Positions 8,697 through 18,097 are shown, numbered from the stretch's first letter. The stretch: 64,000 bases of DNA from Spiractinospora alimapuensis (GCF_018437505.1 NZ_CP072467.1:1798001-1862000); one strand, 5' to 3'. Numbers and translations: made by a program. Notes: generated by a model from the letters alone, not told the origin.

Positions 8697-10337
8697 TTGT
8701 CTACCTCCCCCTTCCGCCTCGGCCCACCGCACTGGGGAAGACCCCTGGCCGTGATCGCCACGGCGGCGGCCGCGACGCTGCTCACCGGATGCGGCGCAGG
8801 GTGGGAACACGAGGATCGGATCACCTCCTTCTCTGTCGAGGCCGACCTCGCGGAGTCGGGAACGCTCACGATGACCGAAGCGATCACCTACGACTTCGGC
8901 GTCGAGCCCAGCGCCGGACTCGCGCGGGAGATTCCCACCACCGCCGGCGACGGTTGGCTCCTACGCCGCACGCTGGACGTCGACGTGGTCGACGTGGAGA
9001 GCCCCAGTGGTGCGCCGGCGGAGATCGAGGAACGGTCGGAGTCGCACGGCCACCTGAACCTCGGGATCGGGGACTCCGCGAACGAGGTCACGGGTGAGCA
9101 CACCTACGTCCTCACCTACACCGTCGACGGCGCGGTGACCACCGAGGACGCTCACGAGGAGCTCTACTGGGACTTCGTGGGCACGCAGTGGGGCATCCCG
9201 ATCAACGATCCCGATGTCGTCCTCACCGCACCCGCGATCGACGACGTTGTCTGCGTCTCCGGTGAGGAGGGTGAGTCGGCGCGTTCCTGCCACTCCGTGA
9301 CGGTCGACGCGGACTCGGTGACGATGACCGAGCCTCGGCTTCCCGCCGGCCAGGGAATCACGGCACGGGTCAACCTGCCGGCGGGGTCCGTGGACGTCAC
9401 CGAACCCTCCTACCGGATGCGGCCCTTGCCCCTGTGGGTGACCCCGTCCGGGATCGCGAGCCTCCTCGCGGCGTTGGTGTTCGTCCCCCTGTGGCTGCGT
9501 GCCGCCAGCGCCGTCGGTACGCGGCTGGACCGACTCGGTCGAAGTGTCGACCCCACGGCCGTGTCGCCGGCGGCGGCCGGTCTCCTCACCACCAATGAGA
9601 AGATCCGCCCGGAGCACCTGATGGGGATGCTCGTCGACCTTGAGGAGCGGGGGGCTCTCGTCTCTCGGCCGCATCCCGACGATGCCAACGACTGGGTGTT
9701 CGAGCCCGTCCCCGCACACGGTGTCCCGCTGTCTCGTGCCGAGGAACTGTTCGTCGCCGCGATGTTCCGCGACGGTGCCTGCGACCTGGCCTCGATCCAG
9801 GAGACGCTGACCGCGGCTCGGATCCGCCAGATCCGTGAGGCCTTGGTGCGGGAACTCCAACACGCCGGATTCGCCCATCGGAGCCTGGTGCGCTACCTCG
9901 CGGCGGGACTGGCGTTGGTCATGTTGTTCGCGGTGGTGATCCCGCTCCCGATCATCGGCGAGTTCGCGGACGGCGCGTTGACGGGCCTGCACATGGCCGC
10001 GTTGTTCATCGTGAACTTCACACTGTTCATCTCACTCATCTCCTTCGTACCCATCGGGGCGACCAGGAAGGGCCGAAAGGCGAAACTCTCGCTGTCGGCG
10101 GCCACCAACGATCCTGACCTTCCTGCCAGCTATCTCCTGTCGGCCGGGGACGCCGAACGGTTGTCCGGAATCGGGGGCGCACTCCGATTCGCCTCCGACC
10201 CGGACTTCCACCGTCGATGGAACTCCACGCTCCAGGTACCCATCCGGTCCGCGAATCCCTCAGCGAGCTCGGGGGGCTCTGGCGGCGGAACGAGTGTGGG
10301 CGGTGGTGGAGGGGGCGGCGGAGGCGGACGCCGCTGA
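8697..10337 (+). CDS. DUF2207 membrane lipoprotein, copy 1
   Basis: 546 residues. The N-terminus has a basic/hydrophobic signal ending in a lipobox (LLTGC), then the DUF2207 extracellular domain (EADLAESGTLTMTEAITYDFG, then LYWDFVGTQWGIPI). A membrane span (ASLLAALVFVPLWL) leads into a cytoplasmic part with a winged-helix-like pattern (PEHLMGMLVDLEERGAL). Two more spans and a terminal glycine run end it. DUF2207 proteins are anchored envelope proteins of unknown role. The TTG at 8697 is the only start placing the signal peptide correctly. The next gene is a close paralogue (same domain order, 60 bp downstream). Shared blocks include VESPSGAPAEIE, NEVTGE and AAAGLLTTN. Confidence 0.85.
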   Translation: MSTSPFRLGPPHWGRPLAVIATAAAATLLTGCGAGWEHEDRITSFSVEADLAESGTLTMTEAITYDFGVEPSAGLAREIPTTAGDGWLLRRTLDVDVVDVESPSGAPAEIEERSESHGHLNLGIGDSANEVTGEHTYVLTYTVDGAVTTEDAHEELYWDFVGTQWGIPINDPDVVLTAPAIDDVVCVSGEEGESARSCHSVTVDADSVTMTEPRLPAGQGITARVNLPAGSVDVTEPSYRMRPLPLWVTPSGIASLLAALVFVPLWLRAASAVGTRLDRLGRSVDPTAVSPAAAGLLTTNEKIRPEHLMGMLVDLEERGALVSRPHPDDANDWVFEPVPAHGVPLSRAEELFVAAMFRDGACDLASIQETLTAARIRQIREALVRELQHAGFAHRSLVRYLAAGLALVMLFAVVIPLPIIGEFADGALTGLHMAALFIVNFTLFISLISFVPIGATRKGRKAKLSLSAATNDPDLPASYLLSAGDAERLSGIGGALRFASDPDFHRRWNSTLQVPIRSANPSASSGGSGGGTSVGGGGGGGGGGRR

Positions 10338-10396
10338 GCTTCCCGAACTCCCGATCCGACAGACTCCCACCATGCCCCGATCTGGAGAGGAACCAC

Positions 10397-12088
10397 GTGC
10401 GCGTTCCCTGGCCCCCGTCTCCCCCTCCCCGTCTACTCCCCCTTGCCTGCGTCGCGGTCTCCGCTCTGCTGCTGACAGGTTGTGACATCGAGTCCGGAGC
10501 CGAGGACCAGGTCACGTCTCTTGACATCGACGCCGACCTCGCCCCGTCAGGAACACTGACGGTCACCGAATCCATCACCTACGACTTCGGGGAGGAGCCA
10601 AGTCCCGGGCTCCGGCGCGAGATTCCAACAGTGGCCGGCGACGGTACGTTCACACGTGAGTCGCTCGACGTCGACGTGGTGTCCGTGGAGAGCCCCAGTG
10701 GCGCCCCGGCGGAGATCGAGAACGAGGAGGAGTTCCGTGGCTGGCTGACGCTGGAGATCGGTGACTCCGACAACGAGGTGACTGGCGAGCAGACGTACAC
10801 GATCACCTACACGGTCGACGGTGCGGTCACCGACGAGGGCACGCACGACGAACTGTACTGGGACTTCATCGGCACCGGCTGGGGCGTCCCCATCCGGGAA
10901 CCCGAGATCAGGCTGAGCGCTCCCGAGATCGACCATGTCGAATGCGTGGCCGGCGAACTGGATTCCACCGATCCGTGCGATTCCCTGACCGTGGACGACC
11001 GTGACGTCACGGTCGTGGAGCCCCGTCTGGACTCCGGCGAGGCTCTCACCACTCGGGTCGAGATGCCCTCGGCAACGATCGACGTCCCCGCGGCGACCAC
11101 CCAGCTGCGCCCCCTGCCCACCTGGCTGACCTGGTCCGGCGTACTGAGTGTGCTCGGCGCTCTCGCGTTCGTCGCGCTCACTCTCTGGCTGTCGATGGCT
11201 ACGCGCAAAGGAGGAAACGCCCGAGCGAAGAAGCTCGACGTCTCCCGGCTCTCCCCCGCAGCGGCCGGGCTCCTTACCACGAACCGGACGATCCACCCTC
11301 GTCATTTGATGTCGATGCTGGTCGATCTCGAAGAACGCGGGTTCATCACCTCACGCAAAAACCGAAAGAAATCGCACGAATGGGTGTTCGAACAGGCCGC
11401 GCCCGTTCCACGGCTGCTCCCCTTCCCCGTGGACTATCTCGTGGGTGGGATCAGGGACTGGATCAACGCCCGGTCCGTCCCTGTCCAGAACGAACTCTCT
11501 CCCGCCGAGGCCCGGTTCCTCGGCGCTGTGTTCGCCCAAAAGCCGAAGGCTGGAATGGGAACGCTGTATCGGAACATCACGACTTATCAGGTCAGGCGGA
11601 TTCGCGTCGCACTTCGACGGGAGCTGGGAAAGAACCGATACGTTCACGGGCCGGTCGCCAGCACACTGGGCGGAATCATCGCGATAGCGGCGCTGCTCGG
11701 TCCGACCGTCGGGGCGATCGCCCTAGACGAGCGGGTCGCCCTCGTCTCGCTGAACGAGATGCATAACGTCGCGTCCCTGATCGCGGGTTTCGGGGTCTTG
11801 CTGCTCGTCCATCCGCTGATCACGATCGGGGAAACCCGCGCCGGGCAACGCGCCAAAGCGGCCCTTAAAGGCATGCCCGACGCCGACCTGTCGTCGGCCC
11901 ACCTCGTCGCGATCGGCCGGTCCAGTGCCGTTTCCGAGGACGACGGGTTCTTCGCCGACGCCGCGTTCCGCGGTGACTGGGACCGCAGGATGCGCGACCG
12001 GATCCGACGCTCCAACCGATCCCGCGGAGGAGGGGGAAGCACCCGCAGCGGACGCGGAAGTGGCGGCGGTGGTGGGGGGCGGCGGTGA
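10397..12088 (+). CDS. DUF2207 membrane lipoprotein, copy 2
   Basis: 563 residues with the same architecture as the preceding gene: lipobox ALLLTGC, extracellular DUF2207 domain, membrane span (GVLSVLGALAFVALTLWL), the LTTNRTIHPRHLMSMLVDLEERGF cytoplasmic module, two late membrane spans and a glycine-rich end. A 35-residue insert after SHEWVFEQAAPVPRLL distinguishes it from copy 1. GTG 10397 is chosen over the far-upstream ATG because GGAGAGG lies six bases before it and the signal peptide then starts at residue 1. The two genes arose by tandem duplication. Their role in the envelope is unknown. Confidence 0.87.
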   Translation: MRVPWPPSPPPRLLPLACVAVSALLLTGCDIESGAEDQVTSLDIDADLAPSGTLTVTESITYDFGEEPSPGLRREIPTVAGDGTFTRESLDVDVVSVESPSGAPAEIENEEEFRGWLTLEIGDSDNEVTGEQTYTITYTVDGAVTDEGTHDELYWDFIGTGWGVPIREPEIRLSAPEIDHVECVAGELDSTDPCDSLTVDDRDVTVVEPRLDSGEALTTRVEMPSATIDVPAATTQLRPLPTWLTWSGVLSVLGALAFVALTLWLSMATRKGGNARAKKLDVSRLSPAAAGLLTTNRTIHPRHLMSMLVDLEERGFITSRKNRKKSHEWVFEQAAPVPRLLPFPVDYLVGGIRDWINARSVPVQNELSPAEARFLGAVFAQKPKAGMGTLYRNITTYQVRRIRVALRRELGKNRYVHGPVASTLGGIIAIAALLGPTVGAIALDERVALVSLNEMHNVASLIAGFGVLLLVHPLITIGETRAGQRAKAALKGMPDADLSSAHLVAIGRSSAVSEDDGFFADAAFRGDWDRRMRDRIRRSNRSRGGGGSTRSGRGSGGGGGGRR

Positions 12089-12132
12089 CACCCCACCGTC
12101 AGCTCGCATTCCCCGACCGAAAGGACTCTGCA

Positions 12133-12327
12133 TTGCACACATCCACCCCGCGGTGTTCGCCGCATGGTGGCCCCACGCCGCCGCCCCGCGTCCGACAACT
12201 GGCGGTGATCGCTGGTGCCGTCGTCCCACTCACCGCGTGTGACGCCTCGATTCTGTGTGCCCGGGCTGACCTTCGCGAGCAGATGCTGAAGGAACGGACA
12301 CCAAAACTGTTCCGCGACGAAAGGTGA
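12133..12327 (+). CDS. Small lipoprotein-like ORF, possible third-copy remnant
   Basis: A 64-residue ORF starting at TTG with a good AAAGGA ribosome-binding site seven bases upstream. Its front reads like the signal peptides of the two DUF2207 genes before it: a proline/arginine-rich start (PPPRVRQL), a hydrophobic core and a lipobox-like VPLTAC. After the cysteine only about 30 residues follow (RADLREQMLKERTPKLF) before the stop, with no DUF2207 domain. It is either a genuine tiny lipoprotein or the truncated front of a third paralogue. The position 44 bp after copy 2 supports a link to that array. Confidence 0.45.
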   Translation: MHTSTPRCSPHGGPTPPPRVRQLAVIAGAVVPLTACDASILCARADLREQMLKERTPKLFRDER

Positions 12328-12445
12328 CCCCCTGCGTGAACCCGCGCCGCACGAGGGTCGCGCTGCGTTCATGGGCCGTACTCACGTGCCGACCCCACGG
12401 GTCGCCGCCCTGGCCGCCGACCTCGGTCGTGCCGCCATATCCGTT

Positions 12446-14191
12446 CTAGCCGCGCACCCCCCTCATGTGCACGACGCGCAGCGCGACCATCAGGTTGAGG
12501 CGCAGGTTGGGGTCGCGGGTGAACGGCCCCAACATGCGTTCCAGTTTCCCGATGCGGTAGCGCAGGGTGTTGTAGTGGAAGTGCAGCACCCGGGCGGTTT
12601 CGGCGACGTTGAGGTTGTTGTCGAGCAGGACCTCCAGTGTGGTGCGCAGGTCCGTGGTCTCCGCGTCGTCGTTGGTGGCCAACGTGCCGAGGGTCTCGAC
12701 CATGAAGGTCCACAGTTCCCCCGAGTCGGGGACCTGGCTGATCAGGCGGTACACGCCGAGTTCGTCGAACTCGGCCACGGCGCCCCGGCCCCGGACCTGG
12801 CGTCCGACCCGGGCCGCCTGCTTGGCCTGCTCGTAGGCGGCCGGAATGTCGGTGGGGTCGTCGACGACCCGACTGATCCCGGTGCAGAACGACCGTCGGC
12901 CTCCGCCGCCGTCCCCGGCGACCTGACCCACCATGGTGCGGATCTGCCGCCCGGGCACCCGCGGCGGTTCGGGCTCCTCGCCGCGGACGTCGTGGTCCGC
13001 TCCGAGGATGACCACGACCTCCTGGCTGTAGCCGGCGACGGCCGCACGGGGGTCGCGTTCCCGGGCGACCAGGGACCACGCCTTGGCGAAGCGTTCGTGT
13101 GTCGGCCGCAGCTCGCCCTGTGCGGGGAGGGACGGCGCGGCGGTCGGGTCGAGTTCGGCCACCACGACGACGACGGGGCGCTGGATGTCCCATCCCAAGG
13201 AGGTGCACTGCTGGATCGCCGCGGTGGTGTCGGTGATCCGACCGGTGATCAGGTCCCGGAGGAAGTCTCCCTGGTACTTGTCCTCGACCGCGGCGATCGC
13301 CAGGTCGCGGGTGATCACCAGCGCGGCGGTGGCGGCGACGCGTTCCAACACCTGCACGTCGTCGGCCTGAACGCCCCGTCCGGACGTGATCAGCACGACG
13401 CGCCCGTGGTCCTGCGAGCCGGCCATGACCGGCGCCTGGGCGACGCGGGCGGTGGGGTCGGCGAGAACGTGCCGACCGTGTTTGAACTCCTCGACCCGGA
13501 AGCGGCCACTGGTCGGTTCGAAGTAGATCGGGTCGTCGAGGAGGTCCTCGATGATCCCGGAGTAGGCCAACACGCGCCCGTCGGGGGTCGTCACCATGAC
13601 CCCGCCGTCGATCAGCGCGGGCAACTCGGCGGTGATCGCGTCGAGGTCGCCACCGGCGAGAATCACGTTGACCAGGATCCGGTGGATCTCCTCGGAGCGG
13701 GCGAGCATCGACGCCTGCCGGTGAAGGACCTCGGTGAGGACCTGGTTGAGAATGTCGTCGAAGGCGACGGTGTCGGTGAGGCGCACCAACGGCAGCCCCG
13801 CCTCGTCCGCGGCGCGGAGGACCTCGGCGGGAACGGAATCGACGTAGCGGCCGAGCTTGATACCCACGGCCGCCAGCCCGGCGTCGGCGAAGTCGCGAAC
13901 CAGGCGTTCCAGTCCGCGCGGGTCCTCCCGGAGCGGGTAGCCGGTGGTGAGCAGCAGCTCGTGCGCCTTCACCCATGGCAGGATGTCAGGGACTTCCATC
14001 ACGTTGAGGCGCCGCACGACACGGTCGAGGCCCGAGGCCCCGGCCAGCACCTCACTGCCGGCGAGCGAGGACAGGCGGAGCACCTCGGCGACGGTGAGTC
14101 CCGGAGCGATCCCGCTCGCCGCACCCAGGGCCGGATCGACGCTCGGCAGATCCTGTCCAGAGGTGGGCACATCGTTGGCAAGGTTCTCCAT
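12446..14191 (-). CDS. PucR family transcriptional regulator
   Basis: 581 residues. The N-terminal PucR domain (LTVAEVLRLSSLAGSEVLAGASGLDRVVRRLNVMEVPDILPWVKAHELLLTTGY and on, split here by function) is followed by a central GGDEF-like/GAF-like segment. A C-terminal PucR HTH (NLNVAETARVLHFHYNTLRYRIGKLERMLG) closes the protein. PucR proteins typically sense purine-catabolism or other nitrogen-compound intermediates. It is divergent from the fdrA/DUF1116 pair with 78 bp between, where its operator probably lies. This arrangement implicates it in controlling that pair. A very long ORF on the opposite strand through this gene is a shadow created by GC-rich codon bias. Confidence 0.9.
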   Translation of the reverse strand: MENLANDVPTSGQDLPSVDPALGAASGIAPGLTVAEVLRLSSLAGSEVLAGASGLDRVVRRLNVMEVPDILPWVKAHELLLTTGYPLREDPRGLERLVRDFADAGLAAVGIKLGRYVDSVPAEVLRAADEAGLPLVRLTDTVAFDDILNQVLTEVLHRQASMLARSEEIHRILVNVILAGGDLDAITAELPALIDGGVMVTTPDGRVLAYSGIIEDLLDDPIYFEPTSGRFRVEEFKHGRHVLADPTARVAQAPVMAGSQDHGRVVLITSGRGVQADDVQVLERVAATAALVITRDLAIAAVEDKYQGDFLRDLITGRITDTTAAIQQCTSLGWDIQRPVVVVVAELDPTAAPSLPAQGELRPTHERFAKAWSLVARERDPRAAVAGYSQEVVVILGADHDVRGEEPEPPRVPGRQIRTMVGQVAGDGGGGRRSFCTGISRVVDDPTDIPAAYEQAKQAARVGRQVRGRGAVAEFDELGVYRLISQVPDSGELWTFMVETLGTLATNDDAETTDLRTTLEVLLDNNLNVAETARVLHFHYNTLRYRIGKLERMLGPFTRDPNLRLNLMVALRVVHMRGVRG

Positions 14192-14269
14192 GGGGTGACT
14201 TTACCGGCCACGGCTAGCGTCAATGGCCGTGAAGCCTCAGCGCGCGAACCAGAGAAAGGCGGAACGCCC
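14192..14269. promoter_or_regulatory. Divergent promoter region, PucR gene / fdrA
   Basis: The 78-bp gap must carry both divergent promoters and presumably the PucR operator. No clear symmetrical site could be assigned by eye. The fdrA ribosome-binding site AAAGG lies at about 14255-14259. Confidence 0.4.
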
Positions 14270-15757
14270 GTGACGACGGACACGGCGAACGGCGACATCG
14301 CGGTGCGGGTCTATCCCGGGACCTACCGCGACTCCGTGAGCCTCATGCTTCTCAGCCGCGAGGTCGCGACGATGGACGGTGTCGCCGACGCTCTGGTCGG
14401 AATGGGGACGGCGGTCAACCTGCAGTCCTTCACTGAGATGGGGGCCCCGGTTCCCAGCGATGTCGCTGAGAATGACCTGATCGTGGCGGTGCAGGCCGCC
14501 GATCCCGCTGTGCGTGAGGCCGCGTTCGCCCGCGCGGAGGCCGGCGACGCCACGCGGCCGACGGGCGCGACGGGCGGCGGTGAGCGACGCGCGCGCAGTG
14601 TCCGCACCGCGGCGCGGGTGCCGGGTCAGGCCCCGGCGAGCCTCGCCCTGGTGTCGGTGCCCGGGCCGCACGCCGCCGGAGTCGCCCTCGAGGCCCTCAA
14701 CGAAGGTCTCGACGTCATGGTGTTCAGCGACAACGTGCCGCTGAAGCACGAGATCGCGCTCAAGCGCACCGCCGAACGCCTGGGACGCCTGGTGATGGGG
14801 CCGGACTGTGGTACGGCGGTCCTCCAGGGGGCGTGTCTCGGATTCGCCAATGTCACCCGTCCCGGCACGGTCGGCGTGGTCGCCGCCTCCGGGACCGGCG
14901 CTCAGCACCTGATGAGTCTGCTGGACGCCGCGCATGTCGGTGTGAGCCACTGCCTTGGGGTGGGCGGCCGTGACCTCTCGGAGGAGGTTGGCGCGAGCTC
15001 CGCCGTACGCGCGCTGGACATCCTCGACGCCGATCCACAGACGGACCGGATCGTCGTCATCTCCAAACCGCCGGCGCCCGCCGCGGCCGAGCGGCTCACG
15101 GCGCACGCGGCGACGCTCAGCAAGCCGGTGCACACGATCCTGCTGGGCACCCAGGGCCAGGACATCACCAGCGCCGTGGAGGAGGTCCTTCACGCTCAGG
15201 GCGTGGCCGTACCGGAGTGGCCCCAGTGGGCCCCCGGTTCTCCCGGCGGTCGCTCCGCCAGGTCCGGAGCCCTGCGCGGCCTGTACTGCGGTGGCACCCT
15301 CGCCGAGGAGGCGCTGTTGGTCGTCGAGGCGGAGCTGGGCGCCGTCTCCTCCAACCTGGGCAAGCGCGCGGCCGAGTCGGAGACGCCGCACCGTGTGGTG
15401 GACTTCGGGGCCGACGAGTTCACCCAGGGACGCCCCCACCCGATGATCGACCCGATGCCACGGGAGGAGCAGCTCCGCGCCGAGCTGCTGGACGAGGACT
15501 GCGCCGTCGTCCTGCTGGACGTCGTGCTGGGCCACGGCGCGCACCCCGACCCCGCGTCCGGTGTCGCCGCCGTGGTGCGTGACGGGCGCGCACTGGGCAG
15601 CACGACCCCGGTGATCGTTTCCTTGTGCGGGACGCAGGACGACCCGCAGGACCTGACCCGTCAGGCGGAAACCCTTCAGGCCGCGGGTGCCGAGGTCTAC
15701 GTCTCCAACGCCGCCGCGGCCCGCCGCGCCGCGCGTCTCGCCGCCGGGAAGGACTAA
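14270..15757 (+). CDS. fdrA: FdrA family protein (oxamate carbamoyltransferase subunit-like)
   Basis: 495 residues, close to the family length. It has the FdrA opening (VYPGTYRDSVSLMLLSREV), a succinyl-CoA-synthetase-alpha-like core (GPDCGTAVLQGACLGFANV, then VGVVAASGTGAQHLMSLLDAAHVGVSHCLGVGGRDLSEEVG) and a ligase-like C-terminal domain with GHGAHPDPA. FdrA was long listed as an acyl-CoA synthetase. In E. coli it is now known as a subunit of the allantoin-pathway oxamate carbamoyltransferase, together with the DUF1116 protein YlbE and the DUF2877 protein YlbF. The GTG at 14270 follows the AAAGG site. Upstream open frame is the shadow of the PucR gene. Only two bases separate it from the DUF1116 gene. 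No ylbF-like or carbamate kinase gene is within the window. Confidence 0.87.
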   Translation: MTTDTANGDIAVRVYPGTYRDSVSLMLLSREVATMDGVADALVGMGTAVNLQSFTEMGAPVPSDVAENDLIVAVQAADPAVREAAFARAEAGDATRPTGATGGGERRARSVRTAARVPGQAPASLALVSVPGPHAAGVALEALNEGLDVMVFSDNVPLKHEIALKRTAERLGRLVMGPDCGTAVLQGACLGFANVTRPGTVGVVAASGTGAQHLMSLLDAAHVGVSHCLGVGGRDLSEEVGASSAVRALDILDADPQTDRIVVISKPPAPAAAERLTAHAATLSKPVHTILLGTQGQDITSAVEEVLHAQGVAVPEWPQWAPGSPGGRSARSGALRGLYCGGTLAEEALLVVEAELGAVSSNLGKRAAESETPHRVVDFGADEFTQGRPHPMIDPMPREEQLRAELLDEDCAVVLLDVVLGHGAHPDPASGVAAVVRDGRALGSTTPVIVSLCGTQDDPQDLTRQAETLQAAGAEVYVSNAAAARRAARLAAGKD

Positions 15758-15759
15758 CG

Positions 15760-17178
15760 ATGCCGTCTACAGAGTCGCGACTCACCTCCGAGGCCCCCTC
15801 GGTCGTCACCGTTGGCGCCGAACTGCTCACCGACACCCTGACTGCGCAGGGTGCTCCCGTGCACCCGGTGGACTTCCGTCCCCCGCTCGCCGGCGACGGT
15901 GTCGACGACGCCCTGGTCGACGTCCTCGCCGACCCGAGGCGCGCCGAAGCGAACGAGACCGCCCTCAACCGTGTGCTCGGAGTTCGTCCCCGCCTGGTGG
16001 ACGTGCGGCCGGCGAGTGAGTTCCTGGGACTGAGGCCCGGTACCTTCTACCACGCGGGCCCACCCATCGCCTGGAAGGACGCGTCCGGTCCGCTGCGCGG
16101 CGCCCTGATCGGGGCCATGCTGTTCGAGGGCCTGGCGCAGTCCCCCGAGGAGGCCGAGAAGGCGCTCGCCGAGGGTGCCGCGACGCTGGAACCGTGCCAC
16201 CACCACGGTGGGGTCGGCCCCATGGCGGGGGTCGTCAGCCCGTCGATGTGGGTGTTCGTTCTGCGGGACGAGGCGGACCCCGAGCGCTACTCCTGGTGCT
16301 CGCTCAACGAGGGTCTGGGCAAGGTGCTGCGCTACGGAGCGTACGGGCCCGAGGTCGTCGAACGCCTGCGGTGGATGTCGTCCGTGCTGGGCCCCGTGCT
16401 GCGGGACGCCGTGCGGGCACGCGGACCGATCGATCTCGGGACGATCCTCGCCCAGATGCTGCACATGGGCGACGAGGCGCACAACCGCAACCGTGCGGGC
16501 ACCCTCATGTTGCTCCGAGACCTGCTGCCCAACCTGGTCGCGGGCGACCACCCGGCCGAGGACCTGGCCGAGGTGATGCGTTTCGTCGGGGGCAACGACC
16601 ACTTCTTCCTCAACCTGGCCATGCCGGCGCTGAAGTTGATGCTCGACGCCGGACGGGACGTCCCGGGGTCCTCTCTCGTCGTGGCGATGGCGCGTAATGG
16701 CACGGAGTTCGGGATCCAGGTGTCGGGAACGGGGGACCAGTGGTTCACCGGACCGGCACAGTACCCGGAGGGCCTGTTCCTCGGTAGCTACGGCCCCGAC
16801 GACGCCAACCCCGACATCGGAGACTCCGCGATCACCGAGACCGGCGGGATGGGCGGGTTCGTCATGGCGGCGGCCCCCGCCATCGTGCGTCTGGTGGGCG
16901 GTGACGCGGCGTTCGCGATGGACGCGACCCAGAACATGTACGAGATCACCAACGACGACCACCCCTTGTTCCAGCTTCCGATTCTGGACTTCCGGGGGTC
17001 ACCGACCGGGATCGACGTCGCCAAGGTGGTGTCCACCGGGATCCTGCCGCAGATCAACACCGGAATGGCCGGACGGGTCCCCGGTACCGGTCAGGTCGGC
17101 GCCGGCCTGGTCACTCCGCCGGCGGAGTGCTTCACCAAGGCGATTCGCGCCCTCGGGGAGGCCGCCGAGGCGCCGTGA
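15760..17178 (+). CDS. DUF1116 protein (YlbE-like)
   Basis: 472 residues with the DUF1116 pattern: LRPGTFYHAGPPIAWKDASGPLRGA, EPCHHHGGVGPMAGV, then MLHMGDEAHNRNRAGT, GGNDHFFLNLAMPALK and a C-terminal GLVTPPAECFTKAIRAL. The histidine cluster (CHHH) and the GDEAHNRN block are the most conserved features. In E. coli the homologue YlbE partners FdrA in oxamate carbamoyltransferase, transferring a carbamoyl group between oxamate and phosphate. It starts two bases after the fdrA stop with a GGGAAGGA ribosome-binding site reaching into fdrA, so the two are translationally linked. Substrate in this organism is inferred only. Confidence 0.87.
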   Translation: MPSTESRLTSEAPSVVTVGAELLTDTLTAQGAPVHPVDFRPPLAGDGVDDALVDVLADPRRAEANETALNRVLGVRPRLVDVRPASEFLGLRPGTFYHAGPPIAWKDASGPLRGALIGAMLFEGLAQSPEEAEKALAEGAATLEPCHHHGGVGPMAGVVSPSMWVFVLRDEADPERYSWCSLNEGLGKVLRYGAYGPEVVERLRWMSSVLGPVLRDAVRARGPIDLGTILAQMLHMGDEAHNRNRAGTLMLLRDLLPNLVAGDHPAEDLAEVMRFVGGNDHFFLNLAMPALKLMLDAGRDVPGSSLVVAMARNGTEFGIQVSGTGDQWFTGPAQYPEGLFLGSYGPDDANPDIGDSAITETGGMGGFVMAAAPAIVRLVGGDAAFAMDATQNMYEITNDDHPLFQLPILDFRGSPTGIDVAKVVSTGILPQINTGMAGRVPGTGQVGAGLVTPPAECFTKAIRALGEAAEAP

Positions 17179-17345
17179 CGCGCCGCCGAACACCGCGGTC
17201 TCTACTGGACACCGAGCCCACGTCGCACCGGGACAGGAAATTGCCCGGTGATGACGTGGGCTTGGTGCCGTCAGGAGGTAGCCGCACCGAGACTGGGGAA
17301 CGTGTCCCAAGGAATGGGTCACAATTCGGTCTGGGGGGACACATC

Positions 17346-17981
17346 GTGGCAACCGGCACGAAATCGAAGTCCAGCGGCACCAAGAGCGGCGGCGCGAAGA
17401 CGTCGAACAGCGCAACGAACGGCCGGTTGTCGAGTCAACCGTCGCTGCACCAGAAGGGCAAGATCGTCCAGGAGTTCGGCACCGTACGGCAGTTCCCGCT
17501 GGGCCTGTCCTACGACGCCCGCATGTACTCCTGTGAGCGCCTGAACCGGGTGCTGGCAGACACGCGGATCCTGCGCGACATGTACAAGAAGCATCACTGG
17601 GTGATGCGCGGGGAGACCTTCTACCAGCTTCATCTCCTGATGGACAAACACGCCTCGGAGCAGACCGAGCTCATCGACACGATGGCGGAACGCATCCAGA
17701 CGCTCGGCGGTGTCGCCGTCGGCGACCCACGCCACGTCGCGGAGCTCACGCAGATTCCCCGCACCCCCGACGGTGTGGAGGAGGTCCCCGCGATGCTCTC
17801 CCGGTTGCTCGAGGCGCACGAGACCATCCTCATCGAGAGTCACGACGCCGCCGCGCGGGTGCAGGAGTTGGGCGACGACGGCACCAACGACGTCCTCGTC
17901 TCCGACGTCATTCGCACCGGTGAGCTCGAAGCCTGGTTCGTGGCGGAGCACCTGGTCGACACCCCGCTGGTCAAGGCCTGA
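17346..17981 (+). CDS. dps: Dps-family ferritin-like protein
   Basis: 211 residues. The first 50 form a lysine/serine/threonine-rich tail (TKSKSSGTKSGGAKTSN), the kind that binds DNA in some Dps proteins. The rest is the four-helix ferritin-like domain: KKHHWVMRGETFYQLHLLMDKHASEQTELIDTMAERI carries the inter-subunit ferroxidase residues (H, H, D, E spacing), followed by LGGVAVGDPRHVAELT. Dps dodecamers oxidise and store iron and protect DNA. GTG 17346 is chosen because GGGGGAC precedes it by about five bases. The frame extends upstream but as non-coding-like text. A strong terminator follows. Confidence 0.9.
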   Translation: MATGTKSKSSGTKSGGAKTSNSATNGRLSSQPSLHQKGKIVQEFGTVRQFPLGLSYDARMYSCERLNRVLADTRILRDMYKKHHWVMRGETFYQLHLLMDKHASEQTELIDTMAERIQTLGGVAVGDPRHVAELTQIPRTPDGVEEVPAMLSRLLEAHETILIESHDAAARVQELGDDGTNDVLVSDVIRTGELEAWFVAEHLVDTPLVKA

Positions 17982-18012
17982 CCCGACAACTCGGCCTTCG
18001 ACGTCGCCACCC

Positions 18013-18040
18013 GGACGCCGCGGTACCCGCCGCGGCGTCC
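18013..18040. terminator. Terminator after dps
   Basis: A perfect 11-bp inverted repeat (18013-18023 with 18030-18040) around a TACCCG loop, 31 bp past the dps stop. It isolates dps from the Zur/Fur-like promoter that follows. Confidence 0.7.
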
Positions 18041-18097
18041 GTCTGTGTCCCAGGCATCGTTTCCCGTGTTCCGCCACCCCGCGTGTGCACTCCCCGC

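Noticed and set aside
12371-14269. A very long + strand open frame through the PucR gene
   Set aside because: It is the antisense shadow of the PucR coding sequence. Only its last part (from 14270) is a real gene (fdrA).
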